Source: Pradoshia sp. D12
GTDB lineage: Bacteria > Bacillota > Bacilli > Bacillales > Pradoshiaceae
Length of the DNA: 64,000 bases
NCBI RefSeq assembly: GCF_008935075.1
Contig: NZ_CP044545.1
Span: forward strand, 957,501 to 1,021,500
Direction of reading: 5' to 3'
Part shown: piece by piece, positions 1 to 8,625 of the stretch
Numbering within the stretch: the stretch's first letter is position 1
How the letters are laid out: every line of letters starts with the position of its first letter
Notes under the pieces: model-generated
The model's input: only the letters and a program-made list of their open reading frames with translations
Database searches by the model: none
What the model was told of the DNA's origin: nothing
Position numbers and translations under genes: made by a program

Positions 1-89
1 AAGAATGGCTTAAGGAAAATTTATGCGGTGCCATTACACCGGAAGAATTGCTAAATAAGGAAGTCACTAAGACGAAATCAATAATTTAA
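1..89 (+). CDS. 3' end of an unidentified gene (28 codons visible)
   Basis: An open frame starting at base 3 runs to TAA at 87-89 and ends ...LNKEVTKTKSII. Only the C-terminus is inside the window, so family assignment is not possible. It lies 59 bases before the beta-helix gene on the same strand and is probably the preceding member of the polysaccharide operon. Confidence 0.5.
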   Translation, partial: EWLKENLCGAITPEELLNKEVTKTKSII

Positions 90-148
90 GAATACAAAGA
101 TTTGACTGAATTTATTAAATGGCAATCCACTAAAAGGGAGTAGACTAA

Positions 149-1810
149 ATGATGCCCATACTTATACAAGTTCGTTTGACTTCACTATTGAAGGATACGA
201 AATTTTGGTTAGTTATCTTGATTGTTATGAGTGCTCTTTTTTTTCTAGCTGTCCAAATCAAGCCCCCTGATAAGACAGATGGATTGCCAGAATCATCAGT
301 TGATGAGGTGGCCAAGTCAATCGACCTTCAAGAGGAGATCGACCAGGTGAGTGCCAATGGGGGAGGGATTGTTAACGTGCCTAAAGGCGTTTACGAAGTC
401 GATACAAAAATTATTTTAAAGTCAAATGTCCACTTAAAAGGTGAAGGGATAGGAAAAACCATTCTTAAGCTAAATCTAGAAAAGAGTAAAGGTACACCGG
501 ATGATTCTTCTATTCTCGTATCAGAATCGAATGCTCAAAATATTAAAATCAGTGCTTTAACATTTAATGGGGAGAAGGAAAAACGGGAAAAGCAAATTAA
601 TGACGGATATTCTCATACAGTTGTTTTGCAATTTGTGGATGGCTTTGATATTAGCGAGGTTGAAGTTGTTCGTTCTCCTAGTGCCTCTATCATGCTCTTT
701 AATACGAAAAACGGAAAGGTCAGAGATTCAAGAATCATTGATGGGGGCTCAAATGGAATAATCGGGTTGCAGAGTACGGAAAATGTCCAAATCATGAATA
801 ATATCATCAACCACACCGATCATCAAAATGGTATATTCATCAGTTATCAGGAAGGAAAGTCCAGTCATAATATCACCATTGAGGGAAATAAGGTCGATGA
901 TGCCGGTGATTTTGGGATTGAAGTCGGGCATCTTGTTGAAGACGGCCATGAGCAGCATGAAAATATTGTTGTTCGAAATAATGAAGTGACTGGCTCACGG
1001 AATTCAGGGATTGCCTTTCGCACAGTCAGCGATGGGGTAATTGAAAACAATACAATTAAAGGCTATGGAAAAACAGGCGGATACGGTGGAGATGGCATCT
1101 TTGTAGAAGGCTGGAAGAATAAGTCCGTAAATGTCAAAGTTTTGAATAATAGGGTTGAGCAAACATATAACACTGGTGATGCCAATGCTATTTACGTGAC
1201 AGGAATGGACAATACAATCATTGAAAATAATGAAATCATCGCCAGCAGAGGGAAAGGTTTATTCATTCAAGCATCCAAGATTGGAAAGCAGACAGGAGAT
1301 TTTCCAGATGGAATCAGGCAATTCAATGACATTACTGTTCAGGGTAATCGGATTGCTGATGGGCGTAAGGAAGGAATCCACATCCAAGGTTATAAGGCGC
1401 ACGGAATCAGCATTTCTGATAACGAAATCAGCCATAACCAGTCGACGGGACTCTTCATTGCAAATTTAAACGTAATGAGCTCTGGTCTTGAAGTAAGAAA
1501 AAATCAAATAAGTGAAAATGGGCTGGCTGGGATTGAAATGTATAGCCAGGAGGATTTTCTCCTTGAAGGGAATTATTTAAAAAATAATGGAAAAAAATCC
1601 GAGGAACTGAAGAACCGATCTGCAGTCGTTCTCTCTCATGTTGGAAATGGCAATCTTAATCAAAATACATATGAAGATGACCAAAAATTGCCGACGCAGA
1701 AATATTATTTACAGATAGCAGAAGCTACAGCAACAGTCAGTCAAGAAAATATGGACTTCATTGGTACTAATCCAAGATTAAGAAATAGTACGGCCCATTA
1801 CTTAGAATAG
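149..1810 (+). CDS. Membrane-anchored right-handed beta-helix (pectate-lyase-like) protein
   Basis: 553 aa. Residues about 18-37 form one hydrophobic segment, probably an uncleaved signal anchor that places the rest outside the cell. From about residue 90 onward the protein is built of short repeats of the type N-x-I-x-x-N-x-I (for example IENNTIKGYG, VLNNRVEQTY, IENNEIIASR, VQGNRIADGR), the signature of parallel beta-helix polysaccharide lyases, epimerases and glycosidases. The N-terminal block VDLQEEIDQ...GGGIVNVPKGVYEV resembles the pectate lyase superfamily domain. An AGGGAG ribosome site precedes ATG 149; ATG 152 is an alternative. Position next to a polymerase and a glycosyltransferase suggests a polymer-modifying or polymer-cleaving role in exopolysaccharide production. 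The substrate is unknown. Confidence 0.8.
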   Translation: MMPILIQVRLTSLLKDTKFWLVILIVMSALFFLAVQIKPPDKTDGLPESSVDEVAKSIDLQEEIDQVSANGGGIVNVPKGVYEVDTKIILKSNVHLKGEGIGKTILKLNLEKSKGTPDDSSILVSESNAQNIKISALTFNGEKEKREKQINDGYSHTVVLQFVDGFDISEVEVVRSPSASIMLFNTKNGKVRDSRIIDGGSNGIIGLQSTENVQIMNNIINHTDHQNGIFISYQEGKSSHNITIEGNKVDDAGDFGIEVGHLVEDGHEQHENIVVRNNEVTGSRNSGIAFRTVSDGVIENNTIKGYGKTGGYGGDGIFVEGWKNKSVNVKVLNNRVEQTYNTGDANAIYVTGMDNTIIENNEIIASRGKGLFIQASKIGKQTGDFPDGIRQFNDITVQGNRIADGRKEGIHIQGYKAHGISISDNEISHNQSTGLFIANLNVMSSGLEVRKNQISENGLAGIEMYSQEDFLLEGNYLKNNGKKSEELKNRSAVVLSHVGNGNLNQNTYEDDQKLPTQKYYLQIAEATATVSQENMDFIGTNPRLRNSTAHYLE

Positions 1811-1855
1811 TCATTGGAAATCATAACGGTGGAGTTCCTAAAAGGAGGGGGATCG

Positions 1856-3292
1856 GTGAACAGCTTGCTCATGAACACCAATAATCGGCAGTTTATTCAA
1901 ATAGCAATGGCGGTCATTCTTGCGATGGTCGTTGGAGTCTTTGCTGCCTTACCGCTTGTCTATTTACCTATCATCATATTGATTATAGCGGTCATTTTTT
2001 TCTTTCCATTATCAGTTGAGAGAATTTTCACCTTCATTGCCCTGTCCATTTTTATTGACCGATCGTTTATTACCTTTCAGGGATCATATATACGGATCTT
2101 TCAAATATTGTTTCTAGCATTATTTTTAAAGTTTGCGATTGAATATTTGCTCTCTAGACGGGAAATTGTACATGCCCCCTTATTTATCCTGATTAATTTA
2201 TGGGTCTTCAGCTATTTTTTTAGTATTGGCCATTTAATCAGTGTGGGGGATTTCTGGGAATCTGTCGTTGGGCAACTATTTTTGAACCTATTCTATTTTA
2301 TTTCTGTGCAATGCATCTATAGTAAAGGACTTTCTTACTTTGACAAGATTTTGAAATACACCATTATTTCGGGTGTTATTGTAACTTTTGTCGGAATCCT
2401 GCAATGGATTGGATTCTTTTTTGGATTTGAATTTGGGCTCAGCCATTATGAAGAGATAGGAATTCCTAGACCTTCATCATTTGCCCATGAACCTGACTGG
2501 TATGGCTTATTTGCCGGATATTCCGCTGTCTGGTTTGTCGTGATGTATTTAAGAAAGGATTCCCGTTTATTTTCACAGCTCTTTATTTTGATTGGCATGT
2601 TTATGTGTTTTGTAGGTGTATTTATCAGTATGGCCAGAGCAAGCATTCTATCCTTAATTGTAGCAATACTCTTTATTTTAATTATCACAAAAAATATGAG
2701 AGCGATTAAACTGCTTGCCAGTTCAGCCATTATTATGATTGTGGGGGCGATGGTACTCTTCATCATAAACCAGGACATTTTCATGAAGGTATATGATCGC
2801 TTCAATCCAAGCACAAGTCTTGAAACCGACCAGGGAGCAGCAGACAGCCGGTTTGCATCAATCCAGCTGATGCTTGATTATATCCCGAAGCATCCGCTAG
2901 TCGGCAATGGCAGCGGCGGAATGTCGGAATTATCAATGAGAGATGATATTAGGCAGGAGTATATTTATGGAGGGGAATTAAACGCTGGGAAAGGGAATGC
3001 CAATATTTTTTTAACCGTATTGTTTGATACGGGTATCATTGGTCTGATTATTTTCCTGCTGATTCTTGGAAGGGCCGCCTGGATGATTCTGTCTGTTTAT
3101 CATAAATCTAATTTCATACCTCTTGGCTTTTTAGCAGCTAGTATTTTTATCTTAGTTGATTTCAATTTCAATAATGGATTTAGAATGGGATTCGTGTGGT
3201 TTCATGCTGCTTTAATTGCAAGCTATTTCCTTCTCATAAGAAAAGAAAAGAGAAGACTTAATACCATACCGGGGGGAGAATTGGATAGATGA
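1856..3292 (+). CDS. O-antigen ligase / Wzy-like polysaccharide polymerase family membrane protein
   Basis: About 478 aa from GTG 1856, chosen because AAAGGAGGGG lies just upstream; a longer frame from TTG 1814 has no ribosome site. There are ten or more hydrophobic segments across the whole length. A large loop between about residues 290 and 400 contains ADSRFAS...HPLVGNGSGGMSE, which fits the periplasmic/extracytoplasmic loop of the O-antigen ligase (Wzy_C) family. In Gram-positives such proteins polymerise or ligate exopolysaccharide repeat units at the membrane. The stop codon overlaps the next start (ATGA), indicating translational coupling. Assignment rests on topology and the loop motif; the polymer is unknown. 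Confidence 0.75.
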   Translation: MNSLLMNTNNRQFIQIAMAVILAMVVGVFAALPLVYLPIIILIIAVIFFFPLSVERIFTFIALSIFIDRSFITFQGSYIRIFQILFLALFLKFAIEYLLSRREIVHAPLFILINLWVFSYFFSIGHLISVGDFWESVVGQLFLNLFYFISVQCIYSKGLSYFDKILKYTIISGVIVTFVGILQWIGFFFGFEFGLSHYEEIGIPRPSSFAHEPDWYGLFAGYSAVWFVVMYLRKDSRLFSQLFILIGMFMCFVGVFISMARASILSLIVAILFILIITKNMRAIKLLASSAIIMIVGAMVLFIINQDIFMKVYDRFNPSTSLETDQGAADSRFASIQLMLDYIPKHPLVGNGSGGMSELSMRDDIRQEYIYGGELNAGKGNANIFLTVLFDTGIIGLIIFLLILGRAAWMILSVYHKSNFIPLGFLAASIFILVDFNFNNGFRMGFVWFHAALIASYFLLIRKEKRRLNTIPGGELDR

Positions 3293-4452
3293 TGAAACAA
3301 AGAGTGGGCATTATCGGAAGCGGGTTTATTGGGAAAGGTTTAGTAAATGCACTACATTTATTTAATGATATAGAAGTGACAAAGGTATTAACAAGAAGTA
3401 GGGTAGATACTCGAGGAGATTACCGATATCCTGATTTACTGACCCATTCAGTCGATGAGGTGATTGAGCATTCAGATGTAATTGTTGAGTGTACAGGGGA
3501 TGTTTTGTTTGGCACCGATATGATTGCTAAGGTGATGGAAGCAGGAATTCCTGTCGTGACAATGAATACGGAGCTGCAAGTTACAACAGGCTCCTATTTT
3601 GCCAAACGAGGTTACATTACAGAAGCAGAAGGAGACCAGCCTGGTTGTTTGGCGGCTTTAAGAGAAAATGTTCTTCAGATGGGATTTGAACCAATGGTTT
3701 TTGGCAATATAAAAGGATTTTTAAATCCTAATCCTTCACCCAAGGATATGCTTTATTGGTCGAATAGAAATAAAATCAGCTTAGAGATGGTTACCTCGTT
3801 TACTGATGGAACGAAAGTGGAGTTTGAACAAACACTTGTGGCAAATGGGCTTAATACAAAGTTTTTGCCATCAGGGATAATGGGAATAAGCGCGGAAGAT
3901 TTACAGGAGGGGGCTAATGCACTCGCATTAGAAGCCGATCAATTAGGATATCCAATCAGCGATTATGTTCTGTCGTCAAAGGCTCCTGCTGGGGTATTTA
4001 TTACGGCTAAGCATTTGGATATGCAGGGGCAGCGTAATGCACTTCAATATATGAAGCTAGGGGATGGTCCTTATTATACGATTATCCAGCCTTTTCATTT
4101 ATGCCATCTTGAAGTGGTCAAAACAATAAGAAGGGTTTTTGAAAAGAAAGAAGTATTATTAAATAATAGCTGTTTTCCATCCTATAGCATGGGATCGATT
4201 GCTAAGAAGAAGCTGAATATTGGAACTGTCATCAATAGAGGCATTGGAAGTTTTGAAGTGAGAGGGAAAGCGTTAAAGATTGAAGATGAGCCTAACCATA
4301 TACCAATTGGACTCTTAGATTCGGTAAGGATTATAAAACCTGTAGAAGAAGGGGAAATACTGACCTTCTCACATGTTGAAATAGACGATAGTCTGGCCTA
4401 TAGGGCATGGATGGAAATAAAAGAACAGTCCATATTATTGCAGGAAATTTAA
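3289..4452 (+). CDS. NAD(P)-dependent oxidoreductase, homoserine-dehydrogenase-like with C-terminal SAF domain (COG4091-type)
   Basis: 387 aa. The N-terminus has a Rossmann dinucleotide site (GIIGSGFIGKGL, about residues 7-18) followed by VIVECTGD and PVVTMNTELQ, as in homoserine dehydrogenase-like NAD(P)-binding folds. The C-terminal quarter (about 310-385, with NRGIGSFEVRG and PVEEGEILTFSHVEID) resembles a SAF domain. No homoserine dehydrogenase catalytic domain of the usual kind is evident, so a true threonine-pathway role is unlikely. The start overlaps the polymerase stop (ATGA) and the glycosyltransferase follows after 27 bases, so it probably makes or modifies an unusual sugar or acid substituent of the polymer. 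That role is inference. Confidence 0.7.
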   Translation: MMKQRVGIIGSGFIGKGLVNALHLFNDIEVTKVLTRSRVDTRGDYRYPDLLTHSVDEVIEHSDVIVECTGDVLFGTDMIAKVMEAGIPVVTMNTELQVTTGSYFAKRGYITEAEGDQPGCLAALRENVLQMGFEPMVFGNIKGFLNPNPSPKDMLYWSNRNKISLEMVTSFTDGTKVEFEQTLVANGLNTKFLPSGIMGISAEDLQEGANALALEADQLGYPISDYVLSSKAPAGVFITAKHLDMQGQRNALQYMKLGDGPYYTIIQPFHLCHLEVVKTIRRVFEKKEVLLNNSCFPSYSMGSIAKKKLNIGTVINRGIGSFEVRGKALKIEDEPNHIPIGLLDSVRIIKPVEEGEILTFSHVEIDDSLAYRAWMEIKEQSILLQEI

Positions 4453-4479
4453 TGAATATATGAGAGGATGTGAATCATC

Positions 4480-5619
4480 ATGAGAGTTCTCCATGTCATC
4501 AGACAATACAAACCAGTTATTGGCGGTATGGAAAATTATGTGGAAAACTTGGCCGTCCACCTAAAAGAAAGAGGGATTTATTCGGAAGTATTAACGTTAA
4601 ATGCAGATTTTTCAAATGGTGAAAAATTTTCCGATTCTGCCATTATAAATGGGATTAAAATCAAGAGAATTCCTTATTTCGGTTCGCGGAGATATCCTAT
4701 TGCGTTATCTGCTGTCAACTATATCTCTGAATTTGATTTAATTCATATCCATGGGGTTGATTTCCTGCTCGATTACTTAGCTGGATTAAAACCATTTCAT
4801 AAAAAAACGATGATTCTCTCTACACATGGCGGGTTCTTTCACACGAAGAAGTTTTACCTTTATAAAAAGCTTCACTTCCATACTGTAACGAAGTATAGTT
4901 TGAAGAATATGAAATGGATTGTCGCTGTCAGTGAAAATGATTATAAATCATTTCGACCAATCTGTCCTGAGAGGCTAGATTTGATTGAATGCGGAATAAA
5001 CTTTGACCATTATCATACGATTGCAGAGGAAAATGGGTACCCGAATCGGTTTATCTTTGTTGGAAGATTCTCGAAGAACAAACGAATAGACAAGCTTCTG
5101 CTTTTGATTAAGAAGCTGAAGGTAGAATTCCCAGATGTGCACCTATCCATTGTGGGAAGGGATTATGATAACTTAAAGGGAGAGTTAGAGAAACTTATCG
5201 ATGAATATGAAATTGGAAATCATGTGGCTATTTGTGAGGCATTATCTGAAGAGGAACTCCTCGAGGAAATGGCCAAGGCGTCCTATTTTATATCCGCTTC
5301 CGAATATGAAGGTTTTGGGTTATCTTCATTAGAGGCGATGGCAGCGGGAAGGGTAGCATTGCTGAACAATATCCCCTCCTTTGAAAAAATGATTCAGGAT
5401 GGCAAGAATGGCTATTTGTTGTCTTTCGATGATGTCGATTCTGTTGAACAAAAGGTTAAGGAAGTTTTATTCAACAAAGATATGGAAAAAGTCAGGCGGG
5501 CAGGAGTAGAGAAGGCTAGGCAAAATTCTTGGGGAGCAGTAGTGGAAAGGTTCATTGATTTGTATGAATCTATTCATAAAGAGGCAAATGATACCCATTC
5601 AAAATTGGCAAGCAAGTGA
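4480..5619 (+). CDS. GT4-family glycosyltransferase
   Basis: 379 aa, GT-B fold glycosyltransferase. The N-terminal domain starts with the glycine-rich GGMENYVENLA motif that binds the acceptor or donor phosphate. The C-terminal domain has FVGRFSKNKRIDKLL (about 185-200) and the E-x7-E motif in SEYEGFGLSSLEAMAAG (about 275-295), typical of GT4 retaining transferases. It would act at the cytoplasmic face to add one sugar of an exopolysaccharide repeat unit. It is the last gene of the operon: a strong bidirectional terminator follows at 5624. Donor and linkage cannot be read from the sequence. Confidence 0.85.
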   Translation: MRVLHVIRQYKPVIGGMENYVENLAVHLKERGIYSEVLTLNADFSNGEKFSDSAIINGIKIKRIPYFGSRRYPIALSAVNYISEFDLIHIHGVDFLLDYLAGLKPFHKKTMILSTHGGFFHTKKFYLYKKLHFHTVTKYSLKNMKWIVAVSENDYKSFRPICPERLDLIECGINFDHYHTIAEENGYPNRFIFVGRFSKNKRIDKLLLLIKKLKVEFPDVHLSIVGRDYDNLKGELEKLIDEYEIGNHVAICEALSEEELLEEMAKASYFISASEYEGFGLSSLEAMAAGRVALLNNIPSFEKMIQDGKNGYLLSFDDVDSVEQKVKEVLFNKDMEKVRRAGVEKARQNSWGAVVERFIDLYESIHKEANDTHSKLASK

Positions 5620-5623
5620 AATA

Positions 5624-5666
5624 AAGAGAGGGCGCAAGGAGTGTACCTTGGTGCCCTCTCTTTTTA
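5624..5666. terminator. Bidirectional terminator closing the polysaccharide operon
   Basis: AAGAGAGGGCGCAAGG pairs with CCTTGGTGCCCTCTCT around a short loop, followed by TTTTT on the plus strand; the A-rich side gives a U-tract for the convergent small gene on the minus strand. Confidence 0.85.
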
Positions 5667-5861
5667 TTATTGAATGCTGTTTTCTAGGGAGTCAAGCACA
5701 TCTTGCATTTGATGGAGTTGCGCCTGCTCAGCCAGTGTTGAATTCGCAAATGCAGAAGATAGCTCATTGCGTGCTTTAGTGATTAGTTCCTGTTGATTAG
5801 AGCTTTCTATCTGTGCCAATTCCACAGCTTTTTGAGCCCGACTAAATAATTCATTGCGCAT
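5667..5861 (-). CDS. Small Bacillus protein, probable DUF3813 family
   Basis: 64 aa, rich in Ala, Glu and Gln and predicted to be mostly helical (MRNELFSRAQKAVELAQ...). Length and sequence fit the small Bacillus family I know as DUF3813, found beside yitU. No catalytic motif is visible. Its start directly follows the stop of the 46-aa gene upstream (stop 5862-5864, start 5859-5861), so the two are translationally coupled; the GGAGG before it lies inside the last codons of that gene. Function is unknown. Confidence 0.65.
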   Translation of the reverse strand: MRNELFSRAQKAVELAQIESSNQQELITKARNELSSAFANSTLAEQAQLHQMQDVLDSLENSIQ

Positions 5862-6002
5862 TTACAGTCCTCCACAGGTAGAAGAATCTTGATTCTCTTC
5901 AGCCTCAGCCATCGTTAAACGATATGGGAATCGCTCACTATGTTTAGACACAGCCGTTTTACCTTGTTGAACAAAGCGCTTTGATTTATTTCTTTTTCCC
6001 AT
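5862..6002 (-). CDS. 46-aa basic small protein of unknown function
   Basis: ATG at 6002-6000 is preceded by AGGAGGTACTTCC, a near-perfect ribosome site. The product begins MGKRNKSKRFVQQGKTAVSK and ends NQDSSTCGGL; the first half is strongly basic and the tail is acidic with one Cys. It abuts the DUF3813-like gene on the same strand with no gap, so the pair forms a two-gene unit. The perfect ribosome site and coupling are the evidence that it is real. I do not recognise a function. Confidence 0.7.
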   Translation of the reverse strand: MGKRNKSKRFVQQGKTAVSKHSERFPYRLTMAEAEENQDSSTCGGL

Positions 6003-6079
6003 GGAAGTACCTCCTGCATTCAAGGTGTGACTCGAAAGGAAGAGTCATATCTATCATAACCAGACGGAGATTATGTTAG

Positions 6080-6898
6080 TCACGCAGATTTTATATTAAA
6101 TTTCTCTTCAAGGAAGACTGCAATTCCATCTTCCTCATTTGATAATGTAATGTGATTAGCAACATTTTTCAGCTGTTCAATACCATTTCCCATGGCTACG
6201 CCGGTTCCTACATAATCAAGCATTTCTAGATCATTATCTTCATCGCCAAATGCGATAATATTTTTTCTGGAAATTCCTAAATCTTTTGATACCAAATCAA
6301 CACCAACTGCTTTGCTCATTCCATTTCTAACGATTTCGATGACATGCCATGGATCTGCCCAGCGTCTGTGATCAATGACTTCAGCATGGACATCCGAAAG
6401 GTGTTTCCTGATTCCGGCGACATCATTTTCATCGGAATGAATAAGCATCGAAGTAGGGGAAGCCTGTAGAAATTGGCGTAGATCACCTGTAGTTATATTG
6501 CTGCTGCCGTGATGCAAAATATCAATTAATTTTTCATCATGGTAATGGAAATACACATCATCCTTTACCTCGGCAATAATATTGTGTAAACGATAATCGT
6601 CCATAGCTTCCACAATGTCTTTTGCCACTTTTATATCTAGCGGCGAATGATGCATGCCCCAGCCTGTATGGAGGGGATGGTGAATAAAAGCTCCATTAAA
6701 ATTCACAATCGGGGTTTTAAATTGCATTTCACGATAATAAGGTTCACTGGATCGGTATGGTCTCCCAGTAGCAATCATCACTTCATGACCATTATTTTGT
6801 AATGTTTGCAATACTTTTTTAGTACGTGGAGAAATGGTTTTATCATCTTTCAATAATGTTCCATCTAGATCAAGTACAATTAAATGTTTATCTGACAT
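6080..6898 (-). CDS. yitU: Cof-type HAD-IIB phosphatase, YitU-like
   Basis: 272 aa. Motif I is LDLDGTLL (about 8-15) with the nucleophilic Asp; motif II is IATGRPYR; the C-terminal motifs include GISRKNIIAFGDEDNDLEML (about 215-235) and GVAMGNG, the full set for the HAD-IIB (Cof) class with a C2 cap. B. subtilis YitU is a member of the group reported to dephosphorylate 5-amino-6-(5-phospho-D-ribitylamino)uracil in riboflavin synthesis. The neighbour order yitU-yitV-yitW is kept here, supporting orthology. Substrate preference in this class is broad, so the riboflavin role is by homology only. Confidence 0.85.
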   Translation of the reverse strand: MSDKHLIVLDLDGTLLKDDKTISPRTKKVLQTLQNNGHEVMIATGRPYRSSEPYYREMQFKTPIVNFNGAFIHHPLHTGWGMHHSPLDIKVAKDIVEAMDDYRLHNIIAEVKDDVYFHYHDEKLIDILHHGSSNITTGDLRQFLQASPTSMLIHSDENDVAGIRKHLSDVHAEVIDHRRWADPWHVIEIVRNGMSKAVGVDLVSKDLGISRKNIIAFGDEDNDLEMLDYVGTGVAMGNGIEQLKNVANHITLSNEEDGIAVFLEEKFNIKSA

Positions 6899-7028
6899 AT
6901 GGCTCTCCTTCTAAAATTATAAGTTGAATTAATTCCATTTAGATTCCTATTTTATATATCATAACAAGTATAGCCGTTTAATGGTATCGTTTGGTTTGTA
7001 AAAAAATATATAGAGAAGGGGAATAATA

Positions 7029-7793
7029 ATGATACAAGTAGAGAAAGTATATGTTGAACATATTCCAATGCTTATAGTAGGTAAGCAGGATATGAATAAT
7101 GTACCTCTCCCCGGATTTATTTTTCTTCACGGTTTTACCAGTGCAAAAGAGCATAATCTGCACTATGCTTATCTTCTGGCGGAAAAGGGGTTTAGAGTAT
7201 TTTTGCCTGAAGCATACTTGCACGGTGAACGAGAGGAACGGGACATGAAGAAGGATTTATCGAGTTCATTTTGGAAAATTGTTATTTCCTCTATAAAAGA
7301 ATTGCATATGATCAAAAAATATATTACAGAGCATGGATTAGCGATTTATGATTGTATTGGTCTTGGCGGTACATCTATGGGTGCAATCACGACACTTGGC
7401 GCACTAACTCAATATGATTGGATTCGTGTGGGAGTCAGTCTGATGGGAAACCCGGAATATAAAGAGTTTGCGCAGTATCAAGTGGAGGAATTTGAAAAAC
7501 AGGGGATTGATTTAGGGTTTACGGAGGAAGAGAAATTGAAAGTATTCAGTACTCTTGAAGAACTTGATTTATCCTTGCAGCCCGATAAACTAAATAATCG
7601 CCCTCTTTTCTTCTGGCATGGGGAAAAGGATCCTATTGTACCGATTGCAGGTGGCCGTGCGTTTGTTGAAAACCTCCAGGAAAAAGTAGATTCTGGCAGA
7701 ATTACTTACATATCTGATAAGACGGCCGGTCATGCTGTTACTAGAAGTGGATTACTGCAGGCCGTTAACTGGATAGAAGAGAATCTTGTATAA
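7029..7793 (+). CDS. yitV: Alpha/beta hydrolase, YitV-like esterase
   Basis: 254 aa. The fold is shown by FLHGFTSAKEHNLHYAYLLAEKG (oxyanion region, about 33-55, with the HGF motif), the nucleophile elbow GGTSMGA (about 115-121), FFWHGEKDPIVP (acid residue) and the late His in TAGHAVTRSG (about 237-246). It is therefore a serine hydrolase of the prolyl-oligopeptidase/dienelactone-hydrolase-like type. It is divergent from yitU and followed by yitW, as in B. subtilis. AGAAGGGG lies upstream of ATG 7029. Natural substrate unknown. Confidence 0.85.
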   Translation: MIQVEKVYVEHIPMLIVGKQDMNNVPLPGFIFLHGFTSAKEHNLHYAYLLAEKGFRVFLPEAYLHGEREERDMKKDLSSSFWKIVISSIKELHMIKKYITEHGLAIYDCIGLGGTSMGAITTLGALTQYDWIRVGVSLMGNPEYKEFAQYQVEEFEKQGIDLGFTEEEKLKVFSTLEELDLSLQPDKLNNRPLFFWHGEKDPIVPIAGGRAFVENLQEKVDSGRITYISDKTAGHAVTRSGLLQAVNWIEENLV

Positions 7794-7864
7794 GGATTAA
7801 GAATGGTCAGATTAAGTGAAATTTGGTAGGATTGAAACAAGAACGTTGAGGAAGGAGATTTAAC

Positions 7865-8173
7865 ATGGATCAAGATATGAAAGATAGCCTTATGAGTGCA
7901 TTGGAAGAAGTTTTGGACCCTGAATTGGGAATTGATATAGTAAACCTAGGCCTAGTCTATAATGTCGATATGACCGACGAAGGCGATGTGACAGTAACGA
8001 TGACCTTAACCGCGATGGGCTGTCCATTGGCAGGTACCATTGTCGATCAAGTACGTTATGCATTAAAGGAATTGCCTGAAGTGAAAAACGTAGAAGTAGA
8101 CATTGTTTGGACACCGGCATGGACAAAGGATCGTATGTCACGTTATGCGAAAATTGCCTTGGGTATACAATAA
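7865..8173 (+). CDS. yitW: MIP18/DUF59 family Fe-S assembly protein YitW
   Basis: 102 aa, single DUF59 domain. Characteristic blocks are VLDPELGIDIVNLGLVY (about 17-33) and TLTAMGCPLAGTI (about 50-62) with the conserved Cys used in cluster or metal handling in this family. The domain occurs in SufT/PaaD/Mip18 proteins that help mature Fe-S proteins. It follows yitV by about 70 bases and is closed by the terminator at 8192. Ribosome site AAGGAG precedes ATG 7865. Confidence 0.88.
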   Translation: MDQDMKDSLMSALEEVLDPELGIDIVNLGLVYNVDMTDEGDVTVTMTLTAMGCPLAGTIVDQVRYALKELPEVKNVEVDIVWTPAWTKDRMSRYAKIALGIQ

Positions 8174-8191
8174 TAAAGATTGAATATATTT

Positions 8192-8220
8192 GGAGAGCTG
8201 AGTTTAAGGCTCTCTTTTTT
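8192..8220 (+). terminator. Terminator after yitW
   Basis: GAGAGC ... GCTCTC stem (8193-8198 with 8209-8214) followed by a run of six T. Confidence 0.75.
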
Positions 8221-8330
8221 ATGAAAAAAATATCTTTAAGATATTCAAATATCAACTGGGTTAATAGAATCGGTTGGTCCTATTGGAATTGGTTTTTATT
8301 TCTGATAAAGTTAAAATAATCAAATTATTT

Positions 8331-8414
8331 GCAGGGGGACTCTTGTTACGAGTTGAGAAGGTTAAAACCTGACCCTTTGAACCTGTCAGTTAATACTGGC
8401 GCAGGGAGCATGAA
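8331..8414 (+). ncRNA. TPP riboswitch, copy 1
   Basis: The core elements of the THI box are all present in order: GGGGGAC, TTGAGAAGG, CCTGACCCTTTGAACCTG, TTAATACTGGCGCAGGGAG. A stand-alone terminator hairpin follows at 8441, so this is the transcription-terminating type. No thiamine gene lies between it and the second copy 85 bases downstream. Normally such an aptamer shuts off thiamine synthesis or uptake genes when thiamine pyrophosphate is plentiful. Confidence 0.93.
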
Positions 8415-8440
8415 GTACATAAGTCTACTCGATATGTGCG

Positions 8441-8476
8441 AAAAGCTCTTTTAAGATGTATAGAAGAGCTTTTTTG
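8441..8476 (+). terminator. Expression-platform terminator of TPP riboswitch copy 1
   Basis: AAAGCTCTT (8442-8450) pairs with AAGAGCTTT (8464-8472), followed by TTTTT. Confidence 0.85.
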
Positions 8477-8497
8477 TTTCCAATTAAATAGTTGATT

Positions 8498-8577
8498 GCG
8501 GGGGGACTCAAATTGCGAGTTGAGAAGGTTAAAACCTGACCCTTTGAACCTGTACAGTTAATACTGACGTAGGGAGC
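8498..8577 (+). ncRNA. TPP riboswitch, copy 2
   Basis: A second THI box with the same core (GGGGGAC, TTGAGAAGG, CCTGACCCTTTGAACCTG, TTAATACTGACGTAGGGAG). It is nearly identical to copy 1 in the conserved core but differs in the P3-side loop and the last helix, so it is either an old duplication or an independently kept second aptamer. Tandem TPP riboswitches that give sharper control are known; what is unusual is that only a gene fragment follows. Confidence 0.93.
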
Positions 8578-8612
8578 GATAACATCACTTTGTTGATGCG
8601 AGACCCTTTTTT
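8572..8612 (+). terminator. Probable terminator of TPP riboswitch copy 2
   Basis: GGG (8572-8574) and GCG-side bases can pair with CGAGACCC around an inner CATCA/TGATG hairpin, followed by TTTTTT at 8607-8612. Weaker than the copy 1 terminator. Confidence 0.55.
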
Positions 8613-8625
8613 AGTATAGGAAATA

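Noticed and set aside
7890-8255. 121-aa minus-strand open frame over yitW
   Set aside because: Antisense to a conserved DUF59 gene and extends into its terminator.
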